Positions 8,808-17,557 of a stretch of DNA of 64,000 nt are shown in pieces (position 1 is the stretch's first letter; each line of letters begins with the position of its first letter). Source of the stretch: Micavibrio sp964400125 (GTDB taxonomy: Bacteria; Pseudomonadota; Alphaproteobacteria; Micavibrionales; Micavibrionaceae). The stretch lies in the NCBI GenBank assembly GCA_964400125.1, contig CAYNSR010000013.1, forward strand, positions 8,097-72,096, given 5' to 3'. The notes under the pieces were generated by a model, which made no database searches, had not been told where the DNA came from, and saw only the letters and a list, made by a program, of their open reading frames with translations. The translations under genes were made by a program, and so were the position numbers.

Positions 8808-9884
8808 TCAGTGCCACGGATTTCGCACCGGGGTGTCTTTGTTTTGGCGGCTGCGGGTGATCCAGTCGATCTGGCGCTCTCCGGGCTGCTGGAAACGCTC
8901 CGCCGTTTCGGCGGCGCGGTGCGGGGTGATTTCAGGGACGGGCAGGCCGCTGATCGCGGCGATGGCGCGGACCCGGGATTCGATAGGCGGGTGCGTGGCA
9001 AAAATCCCGAAAAACGGTCTGGTGTTTTCAATGCACATCATAGCGACGTCGTCGGTGGCTTCCGGGATCTGGTCGCGGCCTGAAATGCGCAGCAAAGCGC
9101 GCATCATTGCGTCCGGGTTGCGGGTCAGTTCGACCGATCCGGCATCGGCCATGAATTCGCGGCTGCGCGAGACGGCAAAGCGCGCCAGCGCGCTGGCCAG
9201 ATAGCCAAGCCACAGGATCGCGGCGATGACCATAAAGATGACCGCGGACTTGTTGCCGTTGCGGCTGGGGACGCGCATGCCGTGGCGTATGATGGAAAAA
9301 AGGAATTGGGCGCAAAAGCCGATCATTCCGGTGAAAATAATGCACACGATCAGCAACCGGACGTCGCGATTGATGATATGGGCCAGTTCATGGGCAAGGA
9401 CGGCTTCGATCTCGTCGGGCTTTAAGGTGTTCAGCAGGCCGCGCGTCACGGTGATGGTATAGGTCTTGTCGTTGATGCCGCTGGCGAAGGCGTTGCGGGC
9501 ATGGGTTTCGATGATTTCCAGCATCGGCATCCGGATGCCGCGCGTAATGCACAGGTTTTCCAGCATGTTGTAAAGCGCGGGCTCCTCCGTCCGCGTCACC
9601 GGGTGCGCGTGCGACATCATCCGCACCATGCGCGTGTTATAGACCCAGGCGATGCAGAACCAGATCGCGACGGCGGCCAGAATGAGCGGCCAGTAGGTGG
9701 CAATCACGCCGTTGGCATAGGCGAAGGCTGTGTCCGGGGCGCGTTCACCTGTCCCTGAAAACCCGGCCCCTGCCGCAGTGACGGCCCAGACGATCCCCAT
9801 GAGTAAAAACGGGTAGAGCGCAATCAGCAGCATGGAGCGCAGATTGTTGTTCCAGATCTGGGTTTTCAGGCCGATAGCCGCCAT
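8808..9884 (-). CDS. M48 (HtpX-like) membrane metallopeptidase
   Basis: The 358-residue protein has two N-terminal transmembrane helices (about residues 15-35 and 60-80), then the zinc protease domain with HELAH near residues 165-170 and two further hydrophobic segments, NRDVRLLIVCIIFTGMIG and VIFMVIAAILWLGYLAS. A downstream SREFMADAGS motif supplies the third zinc ligand. It is longer than E. coli HtpX because of the C-terminal extension after the protease core. It follows lemA by 9 bases on the same strand. LemA plus M48 protease is a recurrent pair thought to act in membrane-protein quality control. Confidence 0.9.
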   Translation of the reverse strand: MAAIGLKTQIWNNNLRSMLLIALYPFLLMGIVWAVTAAGAGFSGTGERAPDTAFAYANGVIATYWPLILAAVAIWFCIAWVYNTRMVRMMSHAHPVTRTEEPALYNMLENLCITRGIRMPMLEIIETHARNAFASGINDKTYTITVTRGLLNTLKPDEIEAVLAHELAHIINRDVRLLIVCIIFTGMIGFCAQFLFSIIRHGMRVPSRNGNKSAVIFMVIAAILWLGYLASALARFAVSRSREFMADAGSVELTRNPDAMMRALLRISGRDQIPEATDDVAMMCIENTRPFFGIFATHPPIESRVRAIAAISGLPVPEITPHRAAETAERFQQPGERQIDWITRSRQNKDTPVRNPWH

Positions 9885-9893
9885 GCGGATACC

Positions 9894-10469
9894 TTATGAC
9901 CCGAAATTGACGGGGACCGGTTTTTTGACCATCTCGGCTTCGGCGGCATCCAGTTCGAAGAAGATTTCGTCGTGGAAGCCGAAGGGCCCGGCGATAAGAT
10001 TGGCCGGGAATTGCTGGATTGCCGTGTTGTATTCCGCCGTGGCGCTGTTGAAGAAGCGGCGGGCGGCGGCGATTTTGTTTTCGATGTCGCTGATTTCTGC
10101 CTGAAGATGCTGGAAGTTCACGTCGGCCTTGAGTTGCGGGTAGTTTTCGGCCACCGCGAACAGATTCATCATGGCCGCACCCAGTGCGCCTTCGGCTTTC
10201 AGGCGGTCGGCACCCGGTCCGGGTCCGGCCTTGCTGACCCCGGCACGGGCCGCGGTCACGTTTTCAAAGACGGTTTTTTCATGCCCGGCATAGCCCTTGA
10301 CGGTTTCGACCAGATTGGGGATCAGGTCGAAACGCTGCTTTAACTGGACGTCGATGTCGGAAAAGGCGTTCTTGCGGGTCTGGCGCAGGGCAACCAGACG
10401 GTTGTAAATGACGATCAGGCCGACCGCGACAAGGCCCAAGACGCCAAGAATGATCCACTGCATATCCAT
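9894..10469 (-). CDS. lemA: LemA family protein
   Basis: This 191-residue protein has one N-terminal transmembrane helix (about residues 4-23) followed by long helices typical of LemA. The signature NAFSDIDVQLKQRFDLIPNL lies near residues 39-58, and ENYPQLKADVNFQHLQ follows near 113. The family has an N-out, helical bundle domain of unknown biochemical function. The gene is upstream of the M48 protease and probably in the same operon. The ATG at 10469 has a GGAGAA ribosome-binding site. Confidence 0.92.
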   Translation of the reverse strand: MDMQWIILGVLGLVAVGLIVIYNRLVALRQTRKNAFSDIDVQLKQRFDLIPNLVETVKGYAGHEKTVFENVTAARAGVSKAGPGPGADRLKAEGALGAAMMNLFAVAENYPQLKADVNFQHLQAEISDIENKIAAARRFFNSATAEYNTAIQQFPANLIAGPFGFHDEIFFELDAAEAEMVKKPVPVNFGS

Positions 10470-10685
10470 GATAATTATTCTCCTGAAAAATGTTTCCGGT
10501 ACCCGGTTTCATGGCGCGAAAGAATATCGCCCGATTTTCTGACCGGGCAAGTCTAGCAGAAAAGTCGGGGGAAGGGAGCATTTTTGTACGGGGGCGCGGA
10601 GGGTTTGAGGAAAAGAAGGTTCCGCCGCGCCGGAATTCGGTCTATCCTGCCTTTCCGGAACAGCCAGAGTATCGCCTAGAAGACC

Positions 10686-11951
10686 ATGACATTCATTACC
10701 TCCCGGAATTTTGCCAGTACGGCCGCCACGGGTGCGGACTGGCGCGAGGTCACCCGCAAATTGCTGGGGGCGCTGGAGCCGTTGCGCCGCCGGGACGAGC
10801 CGTTCAATCTCGGTTTTCTCTATGTCAGCGACCATCTTGCCGCAGACACGGCCAATATACTGGATTTGATGCGCACGGTGACCGGCATCGAACACTGGAT
10901 CGGAGCGGTGGGGATCGGGGTTTGTTCCGGCGCGAACGATTATGTCGATATGCCGGCGGCATCGGTGCTGGCCGGGCGGTTTCCGGACGATAGTTTTCGG
11001 GTTTTCCCGGTCGCGGATACGACATTGTCCGGTGTGCGGGAGGCCTTGGCCCCGTGGCTGGAGCAAAACGAGGCGATGCTGGCCCTTGTCCACGGCGATC
11101 CGCTGGCGGAAGACGACCCGGTGCGGATCATCGCGGCGCTGGAGCATATGACCGGGGGGTTTATCGCCGGGGGCCTGAGCGCATCGCGCAGCGATCATGC
11201 CATCATTGCCAATCAGGTGTCGTCCGGCGGGGTCGGCGGCGCGGTGTTTTCCGTTGATATCCCGGTGGTTTCGGCCCTGTCGCAGGGCTGTACGCCCATC
11301 GGCCCGGTGCATGTCATCACCCGTGCCGAAGGCAACATCATTATGGAGCTGGACGGCCAGCCCGCGTTCGAGGTGTTCACTCAGGATTTGAAATCCATGG
11401 CCCTTGCCCAGACGGGGGAGTCGCCGGAGACGGCACAAATTCGTGAGGTGCTGGTCGGGAAAGATACGCAAGACCTGCACGAGGATGTCGCCCGTCTGTT
11501 CAGGGGGGAGATTCATGTAGCCTTCCCGGTGCAGGGCAGCGACCGGAACGATTTCATGGTGCGTAACCTTTTGGGCGTCGATGCGGAAAGCGGCTGGCTG
11601 GCCGTGCCGCAGGCGGTGCATGGCGGCGGCACGGCGCTTTTTGTCCACCGGGACGATGCCACCGTCCGGGATGATTTGCTCCGCACGCTGGTGGATTTGC
11701 GCGCGCGCGTCATCCGGGATCACGGTTGTTTTGCGCCGCAGGCCGGGATTTATATTTCCTGCGTGGCCCGGGCGATGACCGATTTCGGGCCGGGCTGTGA
11801 TAACCGGGACGTTCCGTCCGCGCCGGGGGGCGAAATGGCCCTGATCCGGAGCGTTCTTGGGGATATCCCCATGGCGGGTTTTTATGCCAACGGAGAAATC
11901 TCCAACCAGCGGCTTTACGGATATACCGGTGTTTTGATACTGTTCCTCTGA
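10686..11951 (+). CDS. FIST domain sensory protein (FIST_N + FIST_C)
   Basis: The 421-residue soluble protein matches the FIST family. The N-terminal half contains a FIST_N-type stretch (GAVGIGVCSG near residue 77 and GLSASRSDHAI near 165). The C-terminal half contains the FIST_C pattern ending in MAGFYANGEISNQRLYGYTG. FIST proteins are input modules thought to bind small ligands such as amino acids, and they usually work with signal-transduction partners; none is fused here. The gene lies 216 bases from the divergent lemA gene and ends 30 bases before a DsbG-like gene. Confidence 0.85.
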   Translation: MTFITSRNFASTAATGADWREVTRKLLGALEPLRRRDEPFNLGFLYVSDHLAADTANILDLMRTVTGIEHWIGAVGIGVCSGANDYVDMPAASVLAGRFPDDSFRVFPVADTTLSGVREALAPWLEQNEAMLALVHGDPLAEDDPVRIIAALEHMTGGFIAGGLSASRSDHAIIANQVSSGGVGGAVFSVDIPVVSALSQGCTPIGPVHVITRAEGNIIMELDGQPAFEVFTQDLKSMALAQTGESPETAQIREVLVGKDTQDLHEDVARLFRGEIHVAFPVQGSDRNDFMVRNLLGVDAESGWLAVPQAVHGGGTALFVHRDDATVRDDLLRTLVDLRARVIRDHGCFAPQAGIYISCVARAMTDFGPGCDNRDVPSAPGGEMALIRSVLGDIPMAGFYANGEISNQRLYGYTGVLILFL

Positions 11952-11981
11952 TTTTCACCCTGACCAAAGGAAATTCCGGCC

Positions 11982-12854
11982 ATGACCCGCCTTCTTCTGA
12001 CCGTGCTGATTGCTGTTTGTTGCGGGTTTGCCCCCGTGTCTGCGGCCCGGGCGCAAACCACACCCCCGCCCTTGCCGGATACCTTGCAGAACATGGCGGC
12101 GCAGGGCGCGCAGATGCGTTATCTCGGGCGGGAAAAGGGACTCGATGGCTGGCTGGTTATTCAAGGCGGGCAGGAGCAGTTTTTTTATGTGACCCCCGAC
12201 CACGAAGCGATTTTGCTGGGCCTTTTGTTCGACAAGTCGGGAAAAATGGTGACCGTGCGGCAGGTCCAGAGTCTCCAGCAGGGGAACGACCCGACGCTGG
12301 AAAGCCTGATGGCGATGCCGCAGGCGGACATGAACACGGACCAGCTCGCGGTGTTGCAAAAGGAGTTGCAGGCGAAGATCGCGGAGAAACAGCAGGCCTC
12401 CCCGGCGCAACAGCTTTATGCGGCCATCGAGAAGGCCAATACGATCACGCTGGGCAGTGCCGATGCGCCTGTAGTTTATGCGTTTCTTGATCCGCAATGC
12501 CCCCATTGCCACCAGTTTATCAATGAGATCCGCAAGGATTATCTCGACGGTGGGCAGATCCAGATGAAGGTTATTCCGGTTGGGTTCCATGCCGAGACCA
12601 AGGCGCAGGCGGCCTTGCTGCTGGCGGCGCCTGATCCGCAGGCCGTTTGGTTCCGCCATCTTGACGGCGACGAAACTGCCCTGCCGATATCGGCGGCGGT
12701 CAATCTGCAGGCGGTCGAGCAAAATCTGGCGATCATGCAGGAATGGAAGCTCGACGCGACGCCGATCGTCATCTACAAGGCGACGAGCGGCGATATCAAG
12801 ATCATCCGGGGGCGTCCCCGCAACCCGGTCGATTTGCTGAACGACCTGCAATAG
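11982..12854 (+). CDS. DsbC/DsbG-like periplasmic thiol oxidoreductase
   Basis: The 290-residue protein has a cleavable signal peptide (about residues 1-24, ending SAARA). An N-terminal dimerisation-like region of about 110 residues is followed by a helical linker and a thioredoxin fold with the active site DPQCPHCHQF near residues 170-179 and a cis-proline ATPIVIY near 260. This layout fits DsbC/DsbG isomerases, which correct disulphides in secreted proteins. The gene heads a run of close-spaced genes leading into dotDCB, and the window's T4SS components and exported paralogues contain several cysteines, so a role in assembling them is likely but inferred. Confidence 0.85.
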   Translation: MTRLLLTVLIAVCCGFAPVSAARAQTTPPPLPDTLQNMAAQGAQMRYLGREKGLDGWLVIQGGQEQFFYVTPDHEAILLGLLFDKSGKMVTVRQVQSLQQGNDPTLESLMAMPQADMNTDQLAVLQKELQAKIAEKQQASPAQQLYAAIEKANTITLGSADAPVVYAFLDPQCPHCHQFINEIRKDYLDGGQIQMKVIPVGFHAETKAQAALLLAAPDPQAVWFRHLDGDETALPISAAVNLQAVEQNLAIMQEWKLDATPIVIYKATSGDIKIIRGRPRNPVDLLNDLQ

Positions 12855-12863
12855 AGAGATTTG

Positions 12864-13850
12864 ATGGATCAGCGGACCGCATTTTTGATTCAGGTTCTGG
12901 AACGTATCGGCACGCCGCTGGCGATGGCGGTGACGGCCATGCCGATACAAAATCCCGATGCCGGAATTGATGCCGTTGTGCGCCAGGATGCACAGCGTGT
13001 GGCGGAATTGCTGAATCGTTCGGTGCAACTGGGGTTATCGATGGCGGAAAGCATGAATGTGCGCGACGCCGCCCGCGCCGACGGGGTGCATCTGGCGCTG
13101 GCGGCGTTTTCCGGTCCGCTGATCGCCGGGCAATTCATGTCCGGTGGCGGGCGCATACCGGGTGATACGGAGGTCAAGCGTCTTGCGACATCGTTACAGG
13201 CGGTTTTGACCTTTGCCGATAATTTTACCCCGGCGGCGGATTCCACGTTGCGCCTCCAGAATATGGAGCCGGGCGACCAGCCTGCGGACGAGCATATGGT
13301 CTATGTCCAGATGTTGCAGGCCTTTTCGCCGGTGCTGCTGGCGGTGAGCGAATATGCTTTTGCCAAGCCGGAAAACAGGCTGTTGCAGGATGTGGCGGCG
13401 CGGCTGGTAATCCGGGCCGAGGATCTGCGCAAATCCATGTTCGGGCCGGACCTGCCGCCCCGGGCGGCGCGGCAGGCGGATTTGGTTCTGCTCCATCTGG
13501 TGTGCGGGTTATATGCGCATTGCCACCGGGCCGAGATGCTGCGCCTGATGGGGATGGACGATAAATCCCGCGCCGGGACCGTCATCAGCATGGACGGGGT
13601 CTGGGCGCTCTTCGATAAAAGGGTGGAAATGGTCCGGCTGATGGCGGACCAGATTATCCCCGCCCCCGGCAGCGCCGGGACCGCCAGTGGGACCGGGCAG
13701 GGACCGTCTCCCGCCCCACATGTTCATATTATGGAAACAAAAACCTTCTTTCCCGCCGCGCCGTTACAAGCGGTAGGGGCGGACAAGCCAGCAAACCCGA
13801 TGGCGTTTTTTGCGCCCGGGGCCAAAAAATCCGCTGATAGCGGGTCTTAA
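12864..13850 (+). CDS. Unknown soluble protein, probable T4SS-linked gene
   Basis: I do not recognise this 328-residue protein. It lacks a signal peptide and membrane spans, is mainly helical, and ends in a Pro/Gly/Ala-rich tail with a PMAFFAPG motif. ATG 12864 is chosen over the adjacent TTG 12861 and has an AGAGAG ribosome-binding site. It begins 9 bases after the DsbG-like gene and lies 95 bases before the transglycosylase gene, so it is probably in the operon that feeds into dotD. A cytoplasmic chaperone or accessory role for the secretion system is possible but not shown. Confidence 0.6.
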   Translation: MDQRTAFLIQVLERIGTPLAMAVTAMPIQNPDAGIDAVVRQDAQRVAELLNRSVQLGLSMAESMNVRDAARADGVHLALAAFSGPLIAGQFMSGGGRIPGDTEVKRLATSLQAVLTFADNFTPAADSTLRLQNMEPGDQPADEHMVYVQMLQAFSPVLLAVSEYAFAKPENRLLQDVAARLVIRAEDLRKSMFGPDLPPRAARQADLVLLHLVCGLYAHCHRAEMLRLMGMDDKSRAGTVISMDGVWALFDKRVEMVRLMADQIIPAPGSAGTASGTGQGPSPAPHVHIMETKTFFPAAPLQAVGADKPANPMAFFAPGAKKSADSGS

Positions 13851-13945
13851 GGCCTTTTGTTCCGGCAGGACTGGCGTTTTCCCCCCGTCCTGGGCTACAG
13901 TAATATCCCTAGAGAGCGTTTTTACTTGACCGGGTTTGCATATAA

Positions 13946-14365
13946 ATGGCCTTAGCGACGAATGTGATTGCGGCATGCCTGTTGATTGCGGCGCAGACTT
14001 ACGCCATCCCCCCGGCGGTGCTGGTCGGGATTTATCAGGTGGAAGGCGGCAGGATCGGGCAACAGGTTGGCCCCAACCAGAATGGCAGCTACGACCTTGG
14101 TCCCATGCAGATCAACACGGTGTGGGTGCCGCAACTGGCGGAAGAATGGGGGGTTTCGCCCGCGACCGCCAAACAGTGGATCCGCGATGATCCTTGCACC
14201 AATGTTGGCGTCGCGGCGTGGATTTTACGCCGGAATCTTGATGAAACCGGCGATCTGGCCCGGTCGATTGCCCATTATCATTCCCGGACGCCGACCATTG
14301 GCGGGGCCTATAAGCGCAAGGTCGTCGGCACGATGGAGCGTCATGGTCTGATGCGAAGGGAATAG
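13946..14365 (+). CDS. Lytic transglycosylase (SLT family), T4SS-associated type
   Basis: The 139-residue protein is a compact SLT-domain transglycosylase. The catalytic Glu is in IYQVEGG near residue 33, followed by the family motif GPMQINTVWV near 52-61, ACTN-like DPCTNVGVAAWILRR near 82, and the AHYHSRTP motif near 108. These enzymes cleave murein glycan strands so that envelope-spanning machines can assemble, as VirB1 and TrbN do for type IV secretion. The N terminus is a short hydrophobic helix, TNVIAACLLIAAQTYA, which overlaps the domain start. It lies 150 bases upstream of dotD, consistent with service to the Dot/Icm system. Confidence 0.88.
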   Translation: MALATNVIAACLLIAAQTYAIPPAVLVGIYQVEGGRIGQQVGPNQNGSYDLGPMQINTVWVPQLAEEWGVSPATAKQWIRDDPCTNVGVAAWILRRNLDETGDLARSIAHYHSRTPTIGGAYKRKVVGTMERHGLMRRE

Positions 14366-14515
14366 ACGGCAATTTCGCTGTGCCTGAACGTGAAAAGGTG
14401 GCTTGTTCTGGCCCGGCAGGCGGGTTAAGGTAATGGTGGTTTTCATGAGGGGTTTATGAGAACAGATTGTCTTTCAGTAAAAAGCGGACAGCTCCGCTTC
14501 TTCCGTAAGGTTTCA

Positions 14516-15028
14516 ATGGCCATGATTCGCGCACGATTCTTCTTCCCAATGCTTGCTGTGATCGGGGCGGTTTCTGCCTGCAGCCCGGTCGATAAATCCT
14601 ATAACCCGCAGATCGTGGCCTCTCCGGACAAGGCGGCGATGATGATCGCGGATGCGGCGGATCGCGCTTCGGTTGCGCTGGAAACGCTGGCGGCGGTCGA
14701 ACAGGCCCGTTCTCCGGATATTGCCGTTGCGCCGATCAGCGATGCGCCGGCCGAACTGCAACGCGCCATGACCATCAACTGGGTCGGCCCGGTCGAGCCG
14801 ATCGGCAAGACCCTCGCCAATCGCGCCGGATATGATTTCATCGTCGTCGGCGATGCGCCGCCTGTGCCGGTGGTCGTGTCGGTGGATGAAGAAAACAGGC
14901 CGATTATCGACATATTGCGCAGTGTCGGCCTGCAACTGGGCCGCCGCGCCGATGTCAAAGTGGATGCGGCGCGCCGTGTCGTTGAAATCCATTACGCGCC
15001 GGTGACCGGCGCGTCCTTCGGGGGTTAG
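14516..15028 (+). CDS. dotD: DotD, outer-membrane lipoprotein of type IVB secretion core
   Basis: The 170-residue product has a lipoprotein signal ending in the lipobox VSAC with the lipidated Cys22. The mature protein carries the DotD/TraH domain, with MTINWVGPVEPI near residues 83-94 and the secretin-N0-like fold from VVSVDEENRPIIDILRSVG onward. DotD helps place DotH in the outer membrane as part of the trans-envelope core. ATG 14516 is chosen because GTAAGG sits 5 bases upstream and it gives a normal lipoprotein signal; an in-frame ATG at 14456 would add 20 residues before it. It is followed by dotC after 6 bases, the conserved order. Confidence 0.88.
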   Translation: MAMIRARFFFPMLAVIGAVSACSPVDKSYNPQIVASPDKAAMMIADAADRASVALETLAAVEQARSPDIAVAPISDAPAELQRAMTINWVGPVEPIGKTLANRAGYDFIVVGDAPPVPVVVSVDEENRPIIDILRSVGLQLGRRADVKVDAARRVVEIHYAPVTGASFGG

Positions 15029-15034
15029 GTCCGG

Positions 15035-15877
15035 ATGCGTATCGTCTTGCGTTTCCTTTTCGCGTTTGTGTTTGTGGCCGGGATTTCCGGTGTGGCCGCG
15101 CCGTCGCGGGCCAATGACGAAGGCACCCCGCCCATGCCGCCGTCGCGGGCCGCGCTTGAAGCCGCGAAGCCGTCCACAATCATCAAGAAAAGTGACGAAG
15201 AAGGCATGCCCTTCAATATCCGCCAGAACGCCATCAAGGAAGCGGCCCTTTCCTACGGCGCGCGCGGCGGTCTGGCCTGGCGCACTTTCGAGATCCGCCA
15301 GGAACTGGAAAACAAATCGGCCTATCTGGACAAGGTTTTCGATTTCGGCCAGTTGTTGATTGCCGCCCCGTCGGGGCTGCTGATCGAGCCGCCGATCATC
15401 AGCGAAGATGAAAATTCGATGATTATCGATGCCGCCGGTCAGGAAGCCGCTGTCGCGGATCGCATCTACAATATCGCCGTCAATGCCCGGATTGTTTCCG
15501 CGCCGCGCTACTGGCGCAATTATCTTGAGCGCGACTGGGGTGATGTTTCTCCACCGCCGGATATCCTGCTGCCTGAAAACAAGGAAGAGCGCGAATTGTG
15601 GATCGACCATGTGCGCAAGGGCTGGGAAAAGGGCTATGAACAGGCCGACGAAATCTTTCAGGACGATTTGCATATGCTGACCGCCGATTATCAGGGCATG
15701 GTCCGCTACCGGATGTTGCTGGCCCAGAGCATGGTTTCCGCGCCTTATGCGCTTCAGGTCGATCGCGGTGTCACCGGCGGCGGCGACAAGATGCGCATCG
15801 GGGACCGCGCCATCCAGATTTCCGGTCGCCCACAGTTCAAACCGGGATCGGATGAATGGCAGCCCGCAAGCCGATAA
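15035..15877 (+). CDS. dotC: DotC, type IVB core-complex protein
   Basis: The 280-residue protein matches DotC/TraI: the motif RQNAIKEAALSYGARGGLAW lies near residues 64-83, and VRKGWEKGYEQADEIF lies near 194. It partners with DotD and DotH at the outer membrane. A Sec signal peptide is present (about residues 1-26, ending PSRA), but there is no cysteine in or near it, so unlike the Legionella protein it cannot be a lipoprotein. The gene lies between dotD and dotB and overlaps dotB by 22 bases, indicating translational coupling. Confidence 0.9.
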   Translation: MRIVLRFLFAFVFVAGISGVAAPSRANDEGTPPMPPSRAALEAAKPSTIIKKSDEEGMPFNIRQNAIKEAALSYGARGGLAWRTFEIRQELENKSAYLDKVFDFGQLLIAAPSGLLIEPPIISEDENSMIIDAAGQEAAVADRIYNIAVNARIVSAPRYWRNYLERDWGDVSPPPDILLPENKEERELWIDHVRKGWEKGYEQADEIFQDDLHMLTADYQGMVRYRMLLAQSMVSAPYALQVDRGVTGGGDKMRIGDRAIQISGRPQFKPGSDEWQPASR

Positions 15878-17019
15878 GCCTCGTCAAGGGCGCAGACAAC
15901 CACGCCATCACCTGGCCGGAGGAGCCGCCGCGCTTCACCGAGGAGACTGTCGATACGTTTTTGCTCTGGTCGGTCAAAAAGGGTGCGTCCGATATCAGTT
16001 TCCAGTCCGACAGGCCAGTCTATCACGAGCTTGACGGTGTGTTATATCCGGCGATTTTCCGGGCGCTTGATGCCGCTGACATGGCGGCGATCCTGCAAAA
16101 GATTTACGGGCCGGAGGCGCTGGCCCGCCTTGCGTCCGGGCATGATCTCGATCTGTCCTATGAAATCAGGCCGGATCGTTACACGCGCATCCGTTTTCGT
16201 GTCAATATCACCGCCATCCTGTCCCGGGGCCGCGATGCGGCGCAGATTACCATGCGGGTCCTGCCGAACATGCCACCCAGCATGGCCGATCTGAATATCG
16301 AGCCGGATATCATCAAGAACTGGTCGCCGCGTCAGGGCATGATTATCATCACCGGGCCGACGGGGTCGGGGAAAACCACCTTGCTGGCCGCCGGAAACCG
16401 GATGATTCTCGAACGTCCGCATGGCTGCGGCAAAATGCTGACCTATGAAGCGCCGATCGAATATGTGTATGACGGCGTGAAGAGCCCGCGCTCGCTGGTC
16501 GCGCAGTCGGAGATTCCCCGCCACCTTCCCGATTTTGCCAAGGGGGTGCGTAACGCCTTGCGGCGCAAGCCCAGTGTCATCCTCGTCGGCGAGGCGCGCG
16601 ACAAGGAAACCATTTCCGCCGCCATCGAAGCGGCGCAGACCGGACATGCGGTCTATACCACGACCCACACGACCGGCGTCGCCGCCACCGTGCAGCGGAT
16701 GATTACCGCCTTCGAACCCGGGGAGCGGTCGGAGCGGGCCTATGCGCTGATGGAAACCCTGCGCATGATCGTCACCCAGCAACTGGTGCCGAAAAAGAAC
16801 GGCGGGCGCATGGGGGTCAGGGAATGGATGAAATTCCCCGACGAGGTCCGGGAAAAACTGATGGATATGGATTTTCTGGAATGGCCCCCGGTGATCCAGC
16901 GGATGTTGCCGAATTACGGGCAAAGCATGGCTGTCTCCGCCTCTCTGGCCTTCGATCAGGGCCTGATCGACCGCAGATGGTATCTGTTGCTGACCTCCTC
17001 GACCGGGTCGGGCGGTTAA
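15856..17019 (+). CDS. dotB: DotB, PilT-like ATPase of type IVB secretion
   Basis: The 387-residue protein is the hexameric cytoplasmic ATPase DotB/TraJ of the VirB11/PilT superfamily. The N-terminal domain contains GASDISFQ near residue 42. The motor domain has Walker A GPTGSGKTT near 166-174, an Asp box around TYEAPIEY near 196, Walker B VILVGEARD near 238-246, and the His box GHAVYTTTHTTGV near 259-271. It energises secretion together with DotO. The start lies inside the end of dotC, consistent with coupled translation. Confidence 0.95.
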   Translation: MAARKPISLVKGADNHAITWPEEPPRFTEETVDTFLLWSVKKGASDISFQSDRPVYHELDGVLYPAIFRALDAADMAAILQKIYGPEALARLASGHDLDLSYEIRPDRYTRIRFRVNITAILSRGRDAAQITMRVLPNMPPSMADLNIEPDIIKNWSPRQGMIIITGPTGSGKTTLLAAGNRMILERPHGCGKMLTYEAPIEYVYDGVKSPRSLVAQSEIPRHLPDFAKGVRNALRRKPSVILVGEARDKETISAAIEAAQTGHAVYTTTHTTGVAATVQRMITAFEPGERSERAYALMETLRMIVTQQLVPKKNGGRMGVREWMKFPDEVREKLMDMDFLEWPPVIQRMLPNYGQSMAVSASLAFDQGLIDRRWYLLLTSSTGSGG

Positions 17020-17123
17020 GGGCCCGTGCAATTGCCTGCGGGGGGTTTGCTTTTCCCGGATTTTAAGGATTTGCTAGGGTCCGGCGGGTTACGCTTGAAG
17101 ACAACAGGGAAGCCGAGGTTTTT

Positions 17124-17426
17124 ATGGTCAATGTCGTCAAAGAAAACGAGATGGAGCAGGCCAACTGGCACTGGCGCAATACCATGCGTACAGTCCGGTT
17201 CTTCAACCTCGATGCCCGCGCCAGCCTGCCGTTTCTGGTGCTGCTGGTCTATTTGCGCCCGGTGACGCTTTTTATCTGCTTTGTCGTGACGATGGTTTTC
17301 CGTTTTCTTGAAATCAAGGGCATGACGTTTCCGGCCGCGCTGCGGTCGCTGCGGGTCTGGCTGATCGGCGATAACCGGCCAGCGTGGATGACTTTTCGCC
17401 ACAGGCGGATGCGCGATTACGGTTAA
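17124..17426 (+). CDS. icmT: IcmT/TraK inner-membrane protein
   Basis: The 100-residue protein is recognisable as IcmT by the sequence WHWRNTMRTVRFFNLDARAS near residues 15-34, a hydrophobic region (about residues 34-65) and the C-terminal ALRSLRVWLIG...PAW...RRRMRDYG pattern. IcmT is required for Dot/Icm-dependent pore formation and egress in Legionella and is TraK in IncI plasmids. Here it follows dotB by 104 bases, as in the conserved dotDCB-icmT block. The partner icmS, normally next, is absent at this site. Confidence 0.9.
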   Translation: MVNVVKENEMEQANWHWRNTMRTVRFFNLDARASLPFLVLLVYLRPVTLFICFVVTMVFRFLEIKGMTFPAALRSLRVWLIGDNRPAWMTFRHRRMRDYG

Positions 17427-17484
17427 GGCCTCTTGCCACTTTTCCAGCCTCCTTCGTGAAAACAGGCGGAGAAATTCCCGGAAT

Positions 17485-17508
17485 ATCCCCCCTTGGGGAT
17501 TGTTATTT
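17485..17508 (+). terminator. Probable terminator after icmT
   Basis: The arms ATCCCC and GGGGAT, separated by CCTT, form a short stem-loop followed by TGTTATTTT. It would separate the dotDCB-icmT unit from the TcpQ-domain gene. The stem is only 6 base pairs, so efficiency is uncertain. Confidence 0.5.
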
Positions 17509-17557
17509 TGATCCGGTCCCTTTATGTTCAGGAAGATTTTCTGACCGGGGGATTTTC

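Noticed and set aside
10509..11723. Minus-strand open frame opposite the FIST gene
   Set aside because: It is antisense to a recognised domain protein and His/Arg-rich without family features.
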